DNA from: SAR202 cluster bacterium
GTDB taxonomy: Bacteria > Chloroflexota > Dehalococcoidia > Lucifugimonadales > UBA826
DNA: 48,688 nt
Reading direction: 5' to 3'
NCBI GenBank assembly: GCA_009392815.1
Contig: VFFS01000043.1
Coordinates: 1 to 48,688, forward strand
Every line of letters begins with the position of its first letter. Positions within the stretch are counted from its first letter, which is position 1. Positions 34,099 to 42,376 of this stretch are shown here, piece by piece. The notes under the pieces were generated by a model. The model was not told where the DNA came from. It ran no database searches and worked only from the letters and a program-made list of their open reading frames with translations. A program made the translations under genes and the position numbers.

Positions 34099-34140
34099 TA
34101 CCCACCGACACTACCCTTCCAATTTTGAAACTCAAAGCCT

Positions 34141-34500
34141 CTATACGCTGAAGGAAGTACCGCAGCCACAGGTGGTTTTAGCATTGGGATTGTTAAAAAC
34201 AAAACCTTTACCGTTCAGACCACCTGAATATTCCAACACAGTCCCAGCCAGGAATATGTACGATTTCTTATCTACGAAAAGGCGTATCCCATTTTCTTCA
34301 ATAATCTGATCGTTGTCGCCAGGTCCGTCGTCCGTGATATCTAATATGTAGGTGAGACCAGAACAACCTCCGCCTTTAACTCCGACTCGAAGGTCTGCTT
34401 CAGGTTTTCCTTCAGCAGCAGCAAACTGCTTAACGTGGACTGCCGCATCCTCGCTTATGGTGATAGTTAGTGGTTGAGGAGTTGCTGTTGTCATGGTCAT
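34141..34500 (-). CDS. erpA: A-type iron-sulfur carrier (ErpA/IscA/HesB family)
   Basis: The 119-residue A-type carrier has all three conserved cysteines: C46 in GGGCSGLTY and C111/C113 in the terminal CGCGTSF. A-type carriers bind [2Fe-2S] or [4Fe-4S] clusters and hand them to target enzymes. ErpA versus IscA or SufA cannot be fixed by sequence alone. ATG 34500 has AAGGGG four bases upstream; the ATG at 34494 is an equally spaced alternative. Its promoter holds TAGAATTCGCC. Confidence 0.92.
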   Translation of the reverse strand: MTMTTATPQPLTITISEDAAVHVKQFAAAEGKPEADLRVGVKGGGCSGLTYILDITDDGPGDNDQIIEENGIRLFVDKKSYIFLAGTVLEYSGGLNGKGFVFNNPNAKTTCGCGTSFSV

Positions 34501-34550
34501 GACACCCCTTGATATTGGTGGTTCAACATTTAGTAGACTAGTGAATATAT

Positions 34551-34561
34551 GGCGAATTCTA
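34551..34561 (-). promoter_or_regulatory. Promoter motif TAGAATTCGCC before erpA
   Basis: On the minus strand TTGACC (34582-34587 region), then TATATAGAATTCGCC with TAGAAT as -10, about 50 bases before erpA. The same 11 bases recur before the zinc-ribbon gene at 48230. Confidence 0.45.
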
Positions 34562-34675
34562 TATAAGGTTGGCGTTTTAGGTCAATCTAACTATTGATCA
34601 CCATATAGACAAAACCTGTCCACGACCCCGTTGCAGGATTAATTAACAAGACAGGAAACCCCTGTATTTACCTAT

Positions 34676-34885
34676 CTAGGCTGCTTTACCTTTTTTACCC
34701 TTGCCACCCGAGGAAGTCGTTGAAGCGTCATCACTACTTGTTCCACTTCCAACCAACTGTGAGGCGGGCCGCTCAGATAAATCCTGGAGCAAACCACATT
34801 GAATACATTCCCTGAAGTCACCATAAACATCTTTACGAATGTGCATGTCACCTCTACATTTAGGACAAGACCTATAAAAAACCAT
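34676..34885 (-). CDS. Small zinc-ribbon protein
   Basis: This 69-residue protein is a single zinc ribbon: CPKC at residues 7-10 and CIQC at 28-31, separated by KDVYGDFRE, then a disordered, Ser/Gly-rich tail ending in a basic KGKKGKAA cluster. It shares its core pattern (CPxC, DxxG, CxxCGxxxDL) with the product of 47988-48230, so the two are paralogues. A nucleic-acid or protein adaptor role is plausible. TGAGGAG lies before the ATG. Confidence 0.8.
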   Translation of the reverse strand: MVFYRSCPKCRGDMHIRKDVYGDFRECIQCGLLQDLSERPASQLVGSGTSSDDASTTSSGGKGKKGKAA

Positions 34886-35310
34886 AACTATTTCTCCTCA
34901 GGCGGGTGCACTTTTCTATTTTCACCCTGCCAATCTGTCATTCACATGTGGACAAAGCACTATCGAAACAAGTGTCAGAATCCGTTAAGCGATTTATTTT
35001 TCCTGATGTAAATTTCCCGTAGTATTATTACTGAAGTCTTATTCCGTATGTTTGCGTCTTATTTTACACCCAAAAAAGGCGAACAAACCATAAAAACTTC
35101 CCGCAGTATTGTTTTTCACAATACTTATGCCTACACACTATCTATATTTACTATTTTCTTTCAGCACGAGCGAAAGTATAAGGGCTTACATAGATATTGC
35201 AATAGGGAATATTAAAATAGTATTCATTCTTTTTTATGATACTGATGAGGTAGTGGCTTTGTTCATCTGATCTATACTTAGCTATATATGATGTTTGAGA
35301 GGTCAGGCCT
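34886..35310. other. Gene-free divergent region with repeats
   Basis: No gene found. GTCTTATT is directly repeated at 35036-35043 and 35056-35063 (20-base period), and AGTATTGT/ACAATACT form a perfect 8-bp hairpin with a five-base loop at 35105-35125. A loose promoter, TTGTTC-N18-TATATA, ends at 35288 and would serve the downstream gene. Confidence 0.5.
35105..35125. repeat. Perfect 8-bp hairpin in divergent region
   Basis: AGTATTGT, loop TTTTC, ACAATACT. No T-run on either strand, so not an obvious terminator; possible operator. Confidence 0.4.
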
Positions 35311-35721
35311 ATCAACAAGCAATACAGCAAAGACACGATCGACAAGCTGAGGTTCTCACATAATAGCCATATTCTAGTGATTGCACCTCCTATGGATTAT
35401 GTAGAATCTTTGTCCCTTTTAAATCAAGATCTCAAGATTTCAACAACAGTCCCGATACTGGGGGCCTTCACCTATGATGTCGTGCAAATATTTGTTAGAA
35501 ATAAGATGGATGTGCTTGAGTTGGCCCCTAGCGCACCAGCCGTCTTAAAAACAGATGGTCTTCTTTGGTTCAGCTATCCCAGTGAAAATTCTGGCCTAGA
35601 CACCGACATCAACAGCAAGGAGGGTTGGGAATCACTCTTGCAAGCAGGTTGGAAACCTGGGGAGCATTTCGAGCTGGATAACCAATGGGCCTGTTTAAGA
35701 TTTGAATTCCACCAGCGTTAA
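35311..35721 (+). CDS. DUF3052-like protein with no canonical start codon
   Basis: The annotated-length frame from GTG 35377 gives 114 residues starting VIAPP. The frame is open upstream to the TGA at 35296, and the extension encodes KDTIDKLRFSHNSHILV, which looks like the conserved first helix and strand of the DUF3052-like Rossmann fold (DVVQIFV, LKTDGLLWFSYP follow). There is no ATG, GTG or TTG in the extension. ATC 35311 has GAGG eight bases upstream and is my best guess (136 residues). A sequencing indel is the alternative. The role of DUF3052 is unknown. Confidence 0.6.
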   Translation: MNKQYSKDTIDKLRFSHNSHILVIAPPMDYVESLSLLNQDLKISTTVPILGAFTYDVVQIFVRNKMDVLELAPSAPAVLKTDGLLWFSYPSENSGLDTDINSKEGWESLLQAGWKPGEHFELDNQWACLRFEFHQR

Positions 35722-35796
35722 CCAAGCCAAGATAACAGCAGATCACAATGCTGTGGCAAATAATCGAATCTTGTTACAGAAAATTAGGAGTTTACG

Positions 35797-36117
35797 ATGA
35801 TATACGACATGAGAATTTATGACTTGAAACCTGGATCAGTGGATGCCTACATGTCAGCCGTTGAGGATGTGGCGCTAAAAATCAGGGAAGATTATGGAGT
35901 GAAACTCGCTGGGTGGTACTACACCGACATAGGACCATTAAACAGAATTGTCCACATATGGGCTTACCGCGATTATCACCACTTCGCAGAAGCTAGGGAA
36001 CAAGTCAGAGCAGACCCAAGGTGGAGCGGGGAGTACATTCCCCGAGTCAGCGGTCTGGCAATTAAACAACAGGATATGATTATGCAAGGCGCTAACTTTT
36101 TTCCTGGTCCTTCCTAA
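35797..36117 (+). CDS. NIPSNAP family protein
   Basis: The 106-residue ferredoxin-like dimeric alpha/beta barrel begins IYDMRIYDLKPGSVDAYM and has the HIWAYRDYHHFAEAREQ core and a PRVSGL segment, all typical of NIPSNAP. Bacterial members are small, probably bind or convert small molecules, and are often next to catabolic genes. A TTAGGAG SD precedes the ATG. It is not clearly in an operon; the ABC gene starts 200 bases later. Confidence 0.9.
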   Translation: MIYDMRIYDLKPGSVDAYMSAVEDVALKIREDYGVKLAGWYYTDIGPLNRIVHIWAYRDYHHFAEAREQVRADPRWSGEYIPRVSGLAIKQQDMIMQGANFFPGPS

Positions 36118-36256
36118 AAGCCCAACCATTCAACAAAGACATAACCCGCGAAGACACCTCTATAAAACTATCGCGCAAACCTTGCTATTTAAAGGGCAGT
36201 TCTTTATAGTTTCGCCTACCTGTGCAACACGCTTAGTTGCAGAGGCTGTACCTTGT

Positions 36257-36287
36257 GCCTGTTGAAAGTTTGTAAACCAGAACAGGC
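36257..36287 (+). repeat. Nested hairpin in the leader of the ABC ATPase gene
   Basis: GCCTGTT pairs with AACAGGC (7 bp, perfect) and encloses GTTT/AAAC. It ends 35 bases before the ATG, just ahead of the SD AAGGAG. It may affect translation or messenger stability. Confidence 0.4.
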
Positions 36288-36322
36288 TTAGGTTCGGAAG
36301 TTAACAGCAAGGAGTAGCTACG

Positions 36323-37387
36323 ATGGCTTCAGAAAGCAAAACAGAAACTGCTACAGATAGCTCCTCGTCCAATGGACGTATCGGAGAGGTAGTTCTTGAT
36401 GTAAAAGACCTAAAAACATACTTCGTAACTCGTTGGGGTGTAGTTAAAGCGGTGGATGGGGTAAGTTTCAACCTCCGCAAAGGCGAAACCTTGGGCATCG
36501 TTGGTGAGTCAGGGTCCGGAAAGTCTGTAACTTCTCTTTCCGTAATGAGACTAGTTCCTTCTCCTCCAGGTCATATCGTAGGGGGAGAGGTCTACCTTCA
36601 AGGGGAGAATATACTGGACCTTAGTGAAAAGGACATGGAATCAGTCAGGGGATCACGAGTAGCTATGGTACTTCAGGATCCAATGACGGCTCTAAACCCG
36701 GTCTTCGACATAGAAGATCAAGTTGGGGAAGCCATGAAAATACACGAGGGCCTAAAAGGTGACGGGCTGAAAGCTACCGTTATCGATATGCTCCGAAAGG
36801 TGCGTATTCCTGCCCCAGACATACGTATGAAAGATTTCCCTCACCAGCTGTCAGGTGGGATGAGACAGAGGGTAGTTGGGGCCATCGGCATTTCATGCAG
36901 CCCGGCAGTTCTAATCGCTGACGAACCCACTACTTCGCTGGACGCAACCATTCAGGCCCAATACTTACGCCTGCTAAGGGAACTCCAGGAAGATACTGGC
37001 GTAGGAATCATTTTCATCACGCATGACTTTGGCATTGTTGCAAAGATGTGTGACCGTGTCGCAGTGATGTATGCGGGTAAAATAGTTGAGCAGGGTGACG
37101 TAAGAACAATATTCAACAACCCTATACATCCATACACCGAGGCTTTGATCAAATCAGTTCCAAAGATGGAAGAAAACGTCGAGCGTTTGTATGCCATACC
37201 TGGAAATCCACCCAGCGTGACCAACCGTCCTTCCGGGTGTAATTTCCAACCGCAGTGTGATGGAAGCAACCCAGATTGTGTTACGCAGGAGCCAATACTC
37301 GTCGAGGAAGGTCCGGAGCACTGGGTAGCCTATTGTGCGCCATGTAAGGACACTCACGGATGTAAATGGTTCCCTAGAGACATTTAA
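36323..37387 (+). CDS. Oligopeptide/dipeptide ABC transporter ATP-binding protein (DppD/OppD-like)
   Basis: A 354-residue ATPase with Walker A GESGSGKSV, Q-loop LQDPMTAL, signature LSGGMRQR, Walker B VLIADEP and H-loop THDF. The C-terminal oligo-HPY region has the C-x5-C-x6-C set (CNFQPQC), and beyond the usual fourth cysteine there is an extra CAPCKDTHGCKWFP tail. It energises import of peptides or other organic solutes. SD AAGGAG. It is paired with the DppF-like gene 53 bases downstream; no permease gene is in the window. Confidence 0.95.
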   Translation: MASESKTETATDSSSSNGRIGEVVLDVKDLKTYFVTRWGVVKAVDGVSFNLRKGETLGIVGESGSGKSVTSLSVMRLVPSPPGHIVGGEVYLQGENILDLSEKDMESVRGSRVAMVLQDPMTALNPVFDIEDQVGEAMKIHEGLKGDGLKATVIDMLRKVRIPAPDIRMKDFPHQLSGGMRQRVVGAIGISCSPAVLIADEPTTSLDATIQAQYLRLLRELQEDTGVGIIFITHDFGIVAKMCDRVAVMYAGKIVEQGDVRTIFNNPIHPYTEALIKSVPKMEENVERLYAIPGNPPSVTNRPSGCNFQPQCDGSNPDCVTQEPILVEEGPEHWVAYCAPCKDTHGCKWFPRDI

Positions 37388-37440
37388 TAGCTAGTACATT
37401 CAATAGCTAATATGGTCCAGCAACAGGAGGACAGAACCAA

Positions 37441-38487
37441 ATGACAAGCGAATCAGGGGCACTATTACAAATAAAAAATCTTAAGAAACACTTCCATGTG
37501 GGAGGGGGGTTCTTAGGAGGTCTAGGTGGCCAGAAAACATACCTTAAAGCGGTTGATGGAATTGACCTCGAAATAGAACCAGGTACAACCTATGGCTTAG
37601 TAGGTGAATCTGGTTGTGGTAAGTCCACAACGGCCAAAATGGTCCTAATGCTAGAAGAGCCCACAGACGGGGAGATTTACTTTGAGGGACAAGATGCCCT
37701 AAACATGAACAGAGAAGGACGAAAAAACTATAAGTCCAGTGTTCAAGCAGTTTTTCAGGATCCGTGGGCCTCACTTAATCCCAGAATGAGGGTGGAAAAT
37801 ATAATCGGTGAACCGTTGGAAATAAACACAACCCTCAGCCGAAAGGAAATCCGCACAAAAGTAGGAGACCTTTTAGAGGAAGTAGGCCTACAGCCATACC
37901 AAGCCGGCCTTTATCCACACGAATTCTCAGGGGGACAAAGGCAAAGGATCGGAGTCGCCAGATCCCTAGCCCTGAACCCAAAACTAATTGTGCTAGATGA
38001 ACCTGTCTCGGCCCTTGACGTATCAATTAGAGCTCAGATAATGAACTTATTGATGGATTTACAGAAAGAACATGGCTTAACTTATCTCCTCATTGCTCAC
38101 CACTTAGCTACCGTGAGATATATGTGTGACAAAATTGGGGTGATGTATCTAGGTCACATGGTTGAAGAGGCGACAACTGACGAGTTGTTTGATAACCCAA
38201 CGCATCCCTATACTCAAGCGTTGATTGGTGCGGCTTTGCCATATCACCCGGACGATGAGAAGGAAGAATCAATATTGGAAGGGGAAGTACCATCTCCAAT
38301 TGATCCGCCTTCATGCTGTAGCTACATACCAAACTGCCCGGAAACCTTCGCAGAATGCAATGATAATGTTGTTGCAACAAAAACCGTATCACCAGGTCAC
38401 ACAGTAGGACACTGTGCTCACTGTGTGGATCATTATGGATGTTATTGGTTTCCAAGGGTGAACCCGAATATAGAAAGAAACCAATAA
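37441..38487 (+). CDS. Oligopeptide/dipeptide ABC transporter ATP-binding protein (DppF/OppF-like)
   Basis: A 348-residue ATPase with Walker A GESGCGKST, Q-loop VFQDPWASL, signature FSGGQRQR, Walker B LIVLDEP and H-loop AHHLA. The DppF-type VxxLxKxF N-terminus is recognisable as IKNLKKHFHVGG. The C-terminus has the same unusual cysteine tail as its partner (CAHCVDHYGCYWFP). A CAGGAGG SD precedes the ATG. The two ATPases probably form the nucleotide-binding heterodimer of one importer. A candidate binding lipoprotein is at 42377-44209. Confidence 0.95.
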   Translation: MTSESGALLQIKNLKKHFHVGGGFLGGLGGQKTYLKAVDGIDLEIEPGTTYGLVGESGCGKSTTAKMVLMLEEPTDGEIYFEGQDALNMNREGRKNYKSSVQAVFQDPWASLNPRMRVENIIGEPLEINTTLSRKEIRTKVGDLLEEVGLQPYQAGLYPHEFSGGQRQRIGVARSLALNPKLIVLDEPVSALDVSIRAQIMNLLMDLQKEHGLTYLLIAHHLATVRYMCDKIGVMYLGHMVEEATTDELFDNPTHPYTQALIGAALPYHPDDEKEESILEGEVPSPIDPPSCCSYIPNCPETFAECNDNVVATKTVSPGHTVGHCAHCVDHYGCYWFPRVNPNIERNQ

Positions 38488-38505
38488 AGGCTCAGGATTT
38501 CAAAT

Positions 38506-38535
38506 ATCAATAAATGACTTTTAATCATTATTGAT
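38506..38535. repeat. AT-rich inverted repeat after the ABC pair
   Basis: ATCAATAA-A-TGA and TCATTATTGAT pair over 11 bases with one bulge and a seven-base loop, 19 bases after the stop. No T-run follows; it could stabilise the 3' end or terminate weakly. Confidence 0.4.
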
Positions 38536-38592
38536 CTGCGGTCATACTTAAATAGGTGGTTCCCAGCAGCCAGTTCGAGTCGTTTGGAATGA

Positions 38593-39411
38593 GTGCCTTC
38601 TAAATTGGCCTGGATAATATTACAGGTAATACTTGTTTTCCCTATATTTGTAGGTGCAATTGGCTCATGCACCATGACAGATAATGACCCTGAGAAAACA
38701 ATAGAACAGTCTTGGATAGAAAGAGGCCTCGCCCACGAAGCTAACTCCGAGTTTAAACTTGCCGTCGCATCCTTTTCTGAGGCCATTTCAAACTCCCCTG
38801 AAAGCCCTATTGCTTGGAAATTAAGGGGTACGGCGTATTATCGCCTTAATGAATTTAATCAGGCCGTGTCAGACCTAGACGAAGCTATATCTTTGGATCC
38901 TACCGCCCCTGATGCCTATTTATACCGTGGAAATGCCTACGGGGAAATGGACATGTACACAAAAGCCATAGAGGATTTCGATAAAGCACGAAATCTTAGG
39001 GACGGCGGTTACTTTGATAACCTTAACCAAGCCTATAACTCAATCATAGACAAGGATTTCTTGGAGGCTTTGGGCAGAGCTACAGCGGCAATCAATGAAA
39101 GACCTCGGGACCCAATACCTCACACCTATAAGGGAATTTGCCTGTATGAACTAGGCAAATTCCCTGAGGCATTATCTGCCTATAGCAAAGCTATATCGAT
39201 AGACCCTGATAACGCAGAATTACTGTTCAACCGCGGCCTTGTTCACCTTGCTACCCGAAAATTCGATATGGCTATTCTGGATTTTACAAAAGCACTGGCA
39301 ATTGACCCAACGTTTAAAAACTCATATGAACATAGAGCTCAGGCTTATAACGAGTTGGGCCTGAACGATAAAGCAGCTTCTGACCGAAAAGCCTCGAATA
39401 CTAATAAATGA
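38593..39411 (+). CDS. TPR-repeat lipoprotein
   Basis: The 272-residue protein begins with a short lipoprotein signal (LAWIILQVILVFPIFVGAIGSC; lipobox AIGSC) and then has about six tetratricopeptide repeats, e.g. AYYRLNEFNQAVSDLDEAISLDP and GICLYELGKFPEALSAYSKAISIDP. TPR arrays mediate protein-protein contacts; the partner is unknown. The start is GTG at 38593 with no strong SD, so it is uncertain. It is convergent with the methyltransferase gene, three bases apart. Confidence 0.87.
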   Translation: MPSKLAWIILQVILVFPIFVGAIGSCTMTDNDPEKTIEQSWIERGLAHEANSEFKLAVASFSEAISNSPESPIAWKLRGTAYYRLNEFNQAVSDLDEAISLDPTAPDAYLYRGNAYGEMDMYTKAIEDFDKARNLRDGGYFDNLNQAYNSIIDKDFLEALGRATAAINERPRDPIPHTYKGICLYELGKFPEALSAYSKAISIDPDNAELLFNRGLVHLATRKFDMAILDFTKALAIDPTFKNSYEHRAQAYNELGLNDKAASDRKASNTNK

Positions 39412-39414
39412 ATT

Positions 39415-40203
39415 TTAGGATCTGGCTCCCGCCACCCATATCATCCGATCACTTTCCTCTATATAAGGGCCCTCTTCAAAATTTCCATAAAGACTTAATA
39501 TTTCAAAGCCGCAGGCGCGAAGCAGATGATACATTTCCCATCGAAAGGTGTACCGAAACTCCAGGTCATGAACAACACGACGGGTTACAAGGCCAGATTG
39601 ATCCAGAAAATCTGCGGCAACTTTTAAATATCCAACTTGCGAATATTCCTCATAGTCGCCCTGTGTATATACTACAATTTTATCCCCATTTTCGGTAACT
39701 AAATCCATGTGATGGTACATGGTGGAAGGGTCTCCCAGCATAACCTCCAGATTTGGCACAGCCAGATCTATCACTAACCTCCCCCCAGGTGAGAGTTGCC
39801 TTCTAACGATGTTGAGAAATTGCTGCTGTTGGTCTGAATCTATCAGAGACATAAATGCAAAGCATGGAACCACGGCAAGACCATATTTTTGGCTACTATC
39901 AAGATCAAGGTCTGATAGGGATGATTGCACAAGAGTCACGCGGTCAGAATTCGCCAAAAGACCAATTTTGGATCTGGCAAAATTTAACTGGGATTCTGAA
40001 GGATCTACCGCATAGATCGATTTACCAAAGTCGGCCAACAACTCCGTTATACGTCCTGTCGAACACCCTAGCTCTAGAACACTTCCTCCAGCCTGGGAAG
40101 ATTGATCCAGATAAAAAGATACATCAGACCTATTACCTGAGTAGTAAGCCTCACACAAATCCGCCCAAGGGGCACTTCCAGCATCATCGATAAAGTGAAT
40201 CAT
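39415..40203 (-). CDS. Class I SAM-dependent methyltransferase
   Basis: The 262-residue protein has the SAM-binding motif VLELGCSTGRITELLADFG (residues near 40), an acidic end of strand 2 (VDPSESQL), and a Rossmann core; the second half (YHHMDLVTENGDKIVVYT) is beta-rich as in methyltransferases of the UbiE/Methyltransf_25 type. Substrate unknown. An AGGA SD lies seven bases before the ATG. It follows the propeller gene by 11 bases on the same strand. Confidence 0.9.
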   Translation of the reverse strand: MIHFIDDAGSAPWADLCEAYYSGNRSDVSFYLDQSSQAGGSVLELGCSTGRITELLADFGKSIYAVDPSESQLNFARSKIGLLANSDRVTLVQSSLSDLDLDSSQKYGLAVVPCFAFMSLIDSDQQQQFLNIVRRQLSPGGRLVIDLAVPNLEVMLGDPSTMYHHMDLVTENGDKIVVYTQGDYEEYSQVGYLKVAADFLDQSGLVTRRVVHDLEFRYTFRWEMYHLLRACGFEILSLYGNFEEGPYIEESDRMIWVAGARS

Positions 40204-40214
40204 CTTATGTCCTA

Positions 40215-42257
40215 TTATGGGCTAAGACGGATAATCGCATCATCGCTTGTCACTGTAATCCATATATCACCATCAAGGGGAAGTATTTTTGCGGGGGAAG
40301 CACCTACTGGATAGATCCCAACAGTTTCTCCGTCCACCGAAAGTTTAGTAACTGTGCCATCCATACTGTTAGCTGTCCAGATATACTCCCCATCAAAAGC
40401 GATACCATAAGGCATTCTACCTGTAGCAAATCTCCCAAGCTCCTCACCTTCCCCTGACAATTTAGAAACAGTATTCTCCCGCCAATTTGCTACCCATATA
40501 TTTTCATTTTCCTGAGCAAAGTCTATGGGGACATCGCCAACCTTGGTCTGAGTTATCAACTCTCCGTCAAGTGAAAATTTAGAAACACTATCACTATGAG
40601 CATTCCCTGCCCATACGTACTCTCCGTCAAAGAATAGGACGATAGGACCAGCACCTTCCGTCATTACCGGTTCTACTGCATTCCCTTCTTTGTCCAGTCT
40701 ATACAAGAGAGTCTCCCAGCAACCTGAAGACCACACGTTCTCACCGTCAAACACCAATGTCCGAGGAAGAGTAGAGACAGCATAGGTCCCTAAAAGCTCA
40801 CCTTCACGAGATATTCGCGTGGCATTATGATCAAACTGATTTGCAGACCAAATATTTTCGCCGTCGAACACTAGAGCATTGGGTTCTTTCCCATAAGATT
40901 CATAAACGGCAAGTTCCTCACCTTGAAGATTCATCTTGCTAATTGTGTGTGAAAGAGAATTCCCTACCCACAAATTATCCCCGTCCCAAATAACAGGCTC
41001 AGGAGAATTTCCAACCGGGAAAGTAGAAGCCTCCACCCCCTCCATAGATAGTTTAGAAACCATACTTTCAGCAGGATTTGCAACCCAAATAGTACCTTGC
41101 CCATCTGTCGCGAGAGATCCCGGAGCATTACCTATATGAAAAGTTCCCATATGAGAACCATCGTCTGAATATTTCGTCATTGTTTCATCCGCACGATTTG
41201 CAACCCAGATACCAGTGCCATCATGAATAACGTCTCCGGGAAGAGCTCCAGTGGGAAATACACCCAACTTCTCTCCATTTAGATCGTATCTTGTGAGAGT
41301 GTCATCGAGAGAGTCCACTACCCATACATGTCCATTACCATAAGCGAGACCTCGTGAACCAGAACCCACACTCCAGCTGCCAACAACTTCACCATCCGTA
41401 GAAATTTTTGTTAGTGTGTCATCCCCGCTATCAACCACCCAAACATGTTCACCGTCAAAAGCCAGCTTCTGGGGATTTGAGCCCGTCTGGATATTTTGTA
41501 CGCTCTGACGATCTTTGCTGATCCGTGTAACAACATTTCTATCAGAATTAGCAATCCACATTGCCTCTCCTGCGTATAACATGTCCGTTGGCCTTCGGAG
41601 CTCAACAGGGGCACTTCCCATTCCTCCTTGAAGGTCAAAAGTTCTGACAGCAAAATAAGTGCTTACCCACAACTCATCTCCATCATGAGCCAAGCTCTTC
41701 GGATATGGATGCAAAGGCATAGAAGAGATGAGTTTCCCATCAGTGGTGTAATTTGCGATACCGTCTTCATCCTGTGATGAGACCCATAGAGAATCTTCCA
41801 AAAAGAAAATATCTGTTGGTTTGCCAGGCACATTAAATGTTGAAATAGTAGGAATAGGTATATCCATGGCTGGATTGGATGGAGTGGTAGACGGCGCCTC
41901 ATACACATTGATGGGAATAGGGGCTCTCCCTGGCTCTTCGATCTCAACATTAGATGTATTTGTAGGTTCAGGCACTATATAGAAACCACTAGTAGCGGTA
42001 AACGTTTCAGGTTCCGGTGAGGTATCACCTTCGTTTGGCAAGAATGGTATTTCTCCACGACGAACAAATGCGACTGTAACCAGAGAGGAAACCAGCATAA
42101 GCAAGGGAACTACCGTATAAAGTATCCAAGCGGGTACTACCACAGCCAGCACTACACCATCAGTGAGATTGGAATTTTCTTGTCCCAATACTCCTACAAC
42201 ATTGGCGATTCCTGTAATGATAATCAGTAGATAAAGACGATCTCTTATATTTTTCAA
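40215..42257 (-). CDS. Membrane-anchored Vgb/NHL-like beta-propeller protein
   Basis: The 680-residue protein has two N-terminal membrane segments (about 8-26 and 33-65), a Pro/Thr-rich linker (about 75-150) and then 14 repeats of roughly 40 residues, each with a (V/I/L)W(V/S/T)xN-type motif such as GNGHVWVVDSLDDTLTRYD. Fourteen blades would make two seven-bladed propellers. It resembles virginiamycin-lyase-type propellers, but the catalytic residues cannot be mapped by eye. Start TTG 42257 has GAGGGG five bases upstream. It lies between the binding lipoprotein and the methyltransferase genes. Confidence 0.85.
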   Translation of the reverse strand: MKNIRDRLYLLIIITGIANVVGVLGQENSNLTDGVVLAVVVPAWILYTVVPLLMLVSSLVTVAFVRRGEIPFLPNEGDTSPEPETFTATSGFYIVPEPTNTSNVEIEEPGRAPIPINVYEAPSTTPSNPAMDIPIPTISTFNVPGKPTDIFFLEDSLWVSSQDEDGIANYTTDGKLISSMPLHPYPKSLAHDGDELWVSTYFAVRTFDLQGGMGSAPVELRRPTDMLYAGEAMWIANSDRNVVTRISKDRQSVQNIQTGSNPQKLAFDGEHVWVVDSGDDTLTKISTDGEVVGSWSVGSGSRGLAYGNGHVWVVDSLDDTLTRYDLNGEKLGVFPTGALPGDVIHDGTGIWVANRADETMTKYSDDGSHMGTFHIGNAPGSLATDGQGTIWVANPAESMVSKLSMEGVEASTFPVGNSPEPVIWDGDNLWVGNSLSHTISKMNLQGEELAVYESYGKEPNALVFDGENIWSANQFDHNATRISREGELLGTYAVSTLPRTLVFDGENVWSSGCWETLLYRLDKEGNAVEPVMTEGAGPIVLFFDGEYVWAGNAHSDSVSKFSLDGELITQTKVGDVPIDFAQENENIWVANWRENTVSKLSGEGEELGRFATGRMPYGIAFDGEYIWTANSMDGTVTKLSVDGETVGIYPVGASPAKILPLDGDIWITVTSDDAIIRLSP

Positions 42258-42376
42258 CTCTACCCCTCAAGAAATTCTGCCAGTCTACTGTACACGTATA
42301 TACCTACATAATTGCATAAAATGCCGTGCAACCAGGTTAAAGCTAAGTTTTACATCGATCAGACACAAGACAATAG

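Noticed and set aside
35797-36117. NIPSNAP gene as part of the ABC operon
   Set aside because: About 200 bases with hairpins separate them, and no read-through signal supports one transcript.
38506-38535. Inverted repeat as an intrinsic terminator for the ABC pair
   Set aside because: AT-rich stem without a T-run on either strand; kept only as a repeat.
40215-41850. Regular repeats with a period near 120 bases, at first sight array-like
   Set aside because: They are codon-level repeats of a propeller protein, diverged at the DNA level, with no spacers; not a CRISPR array.
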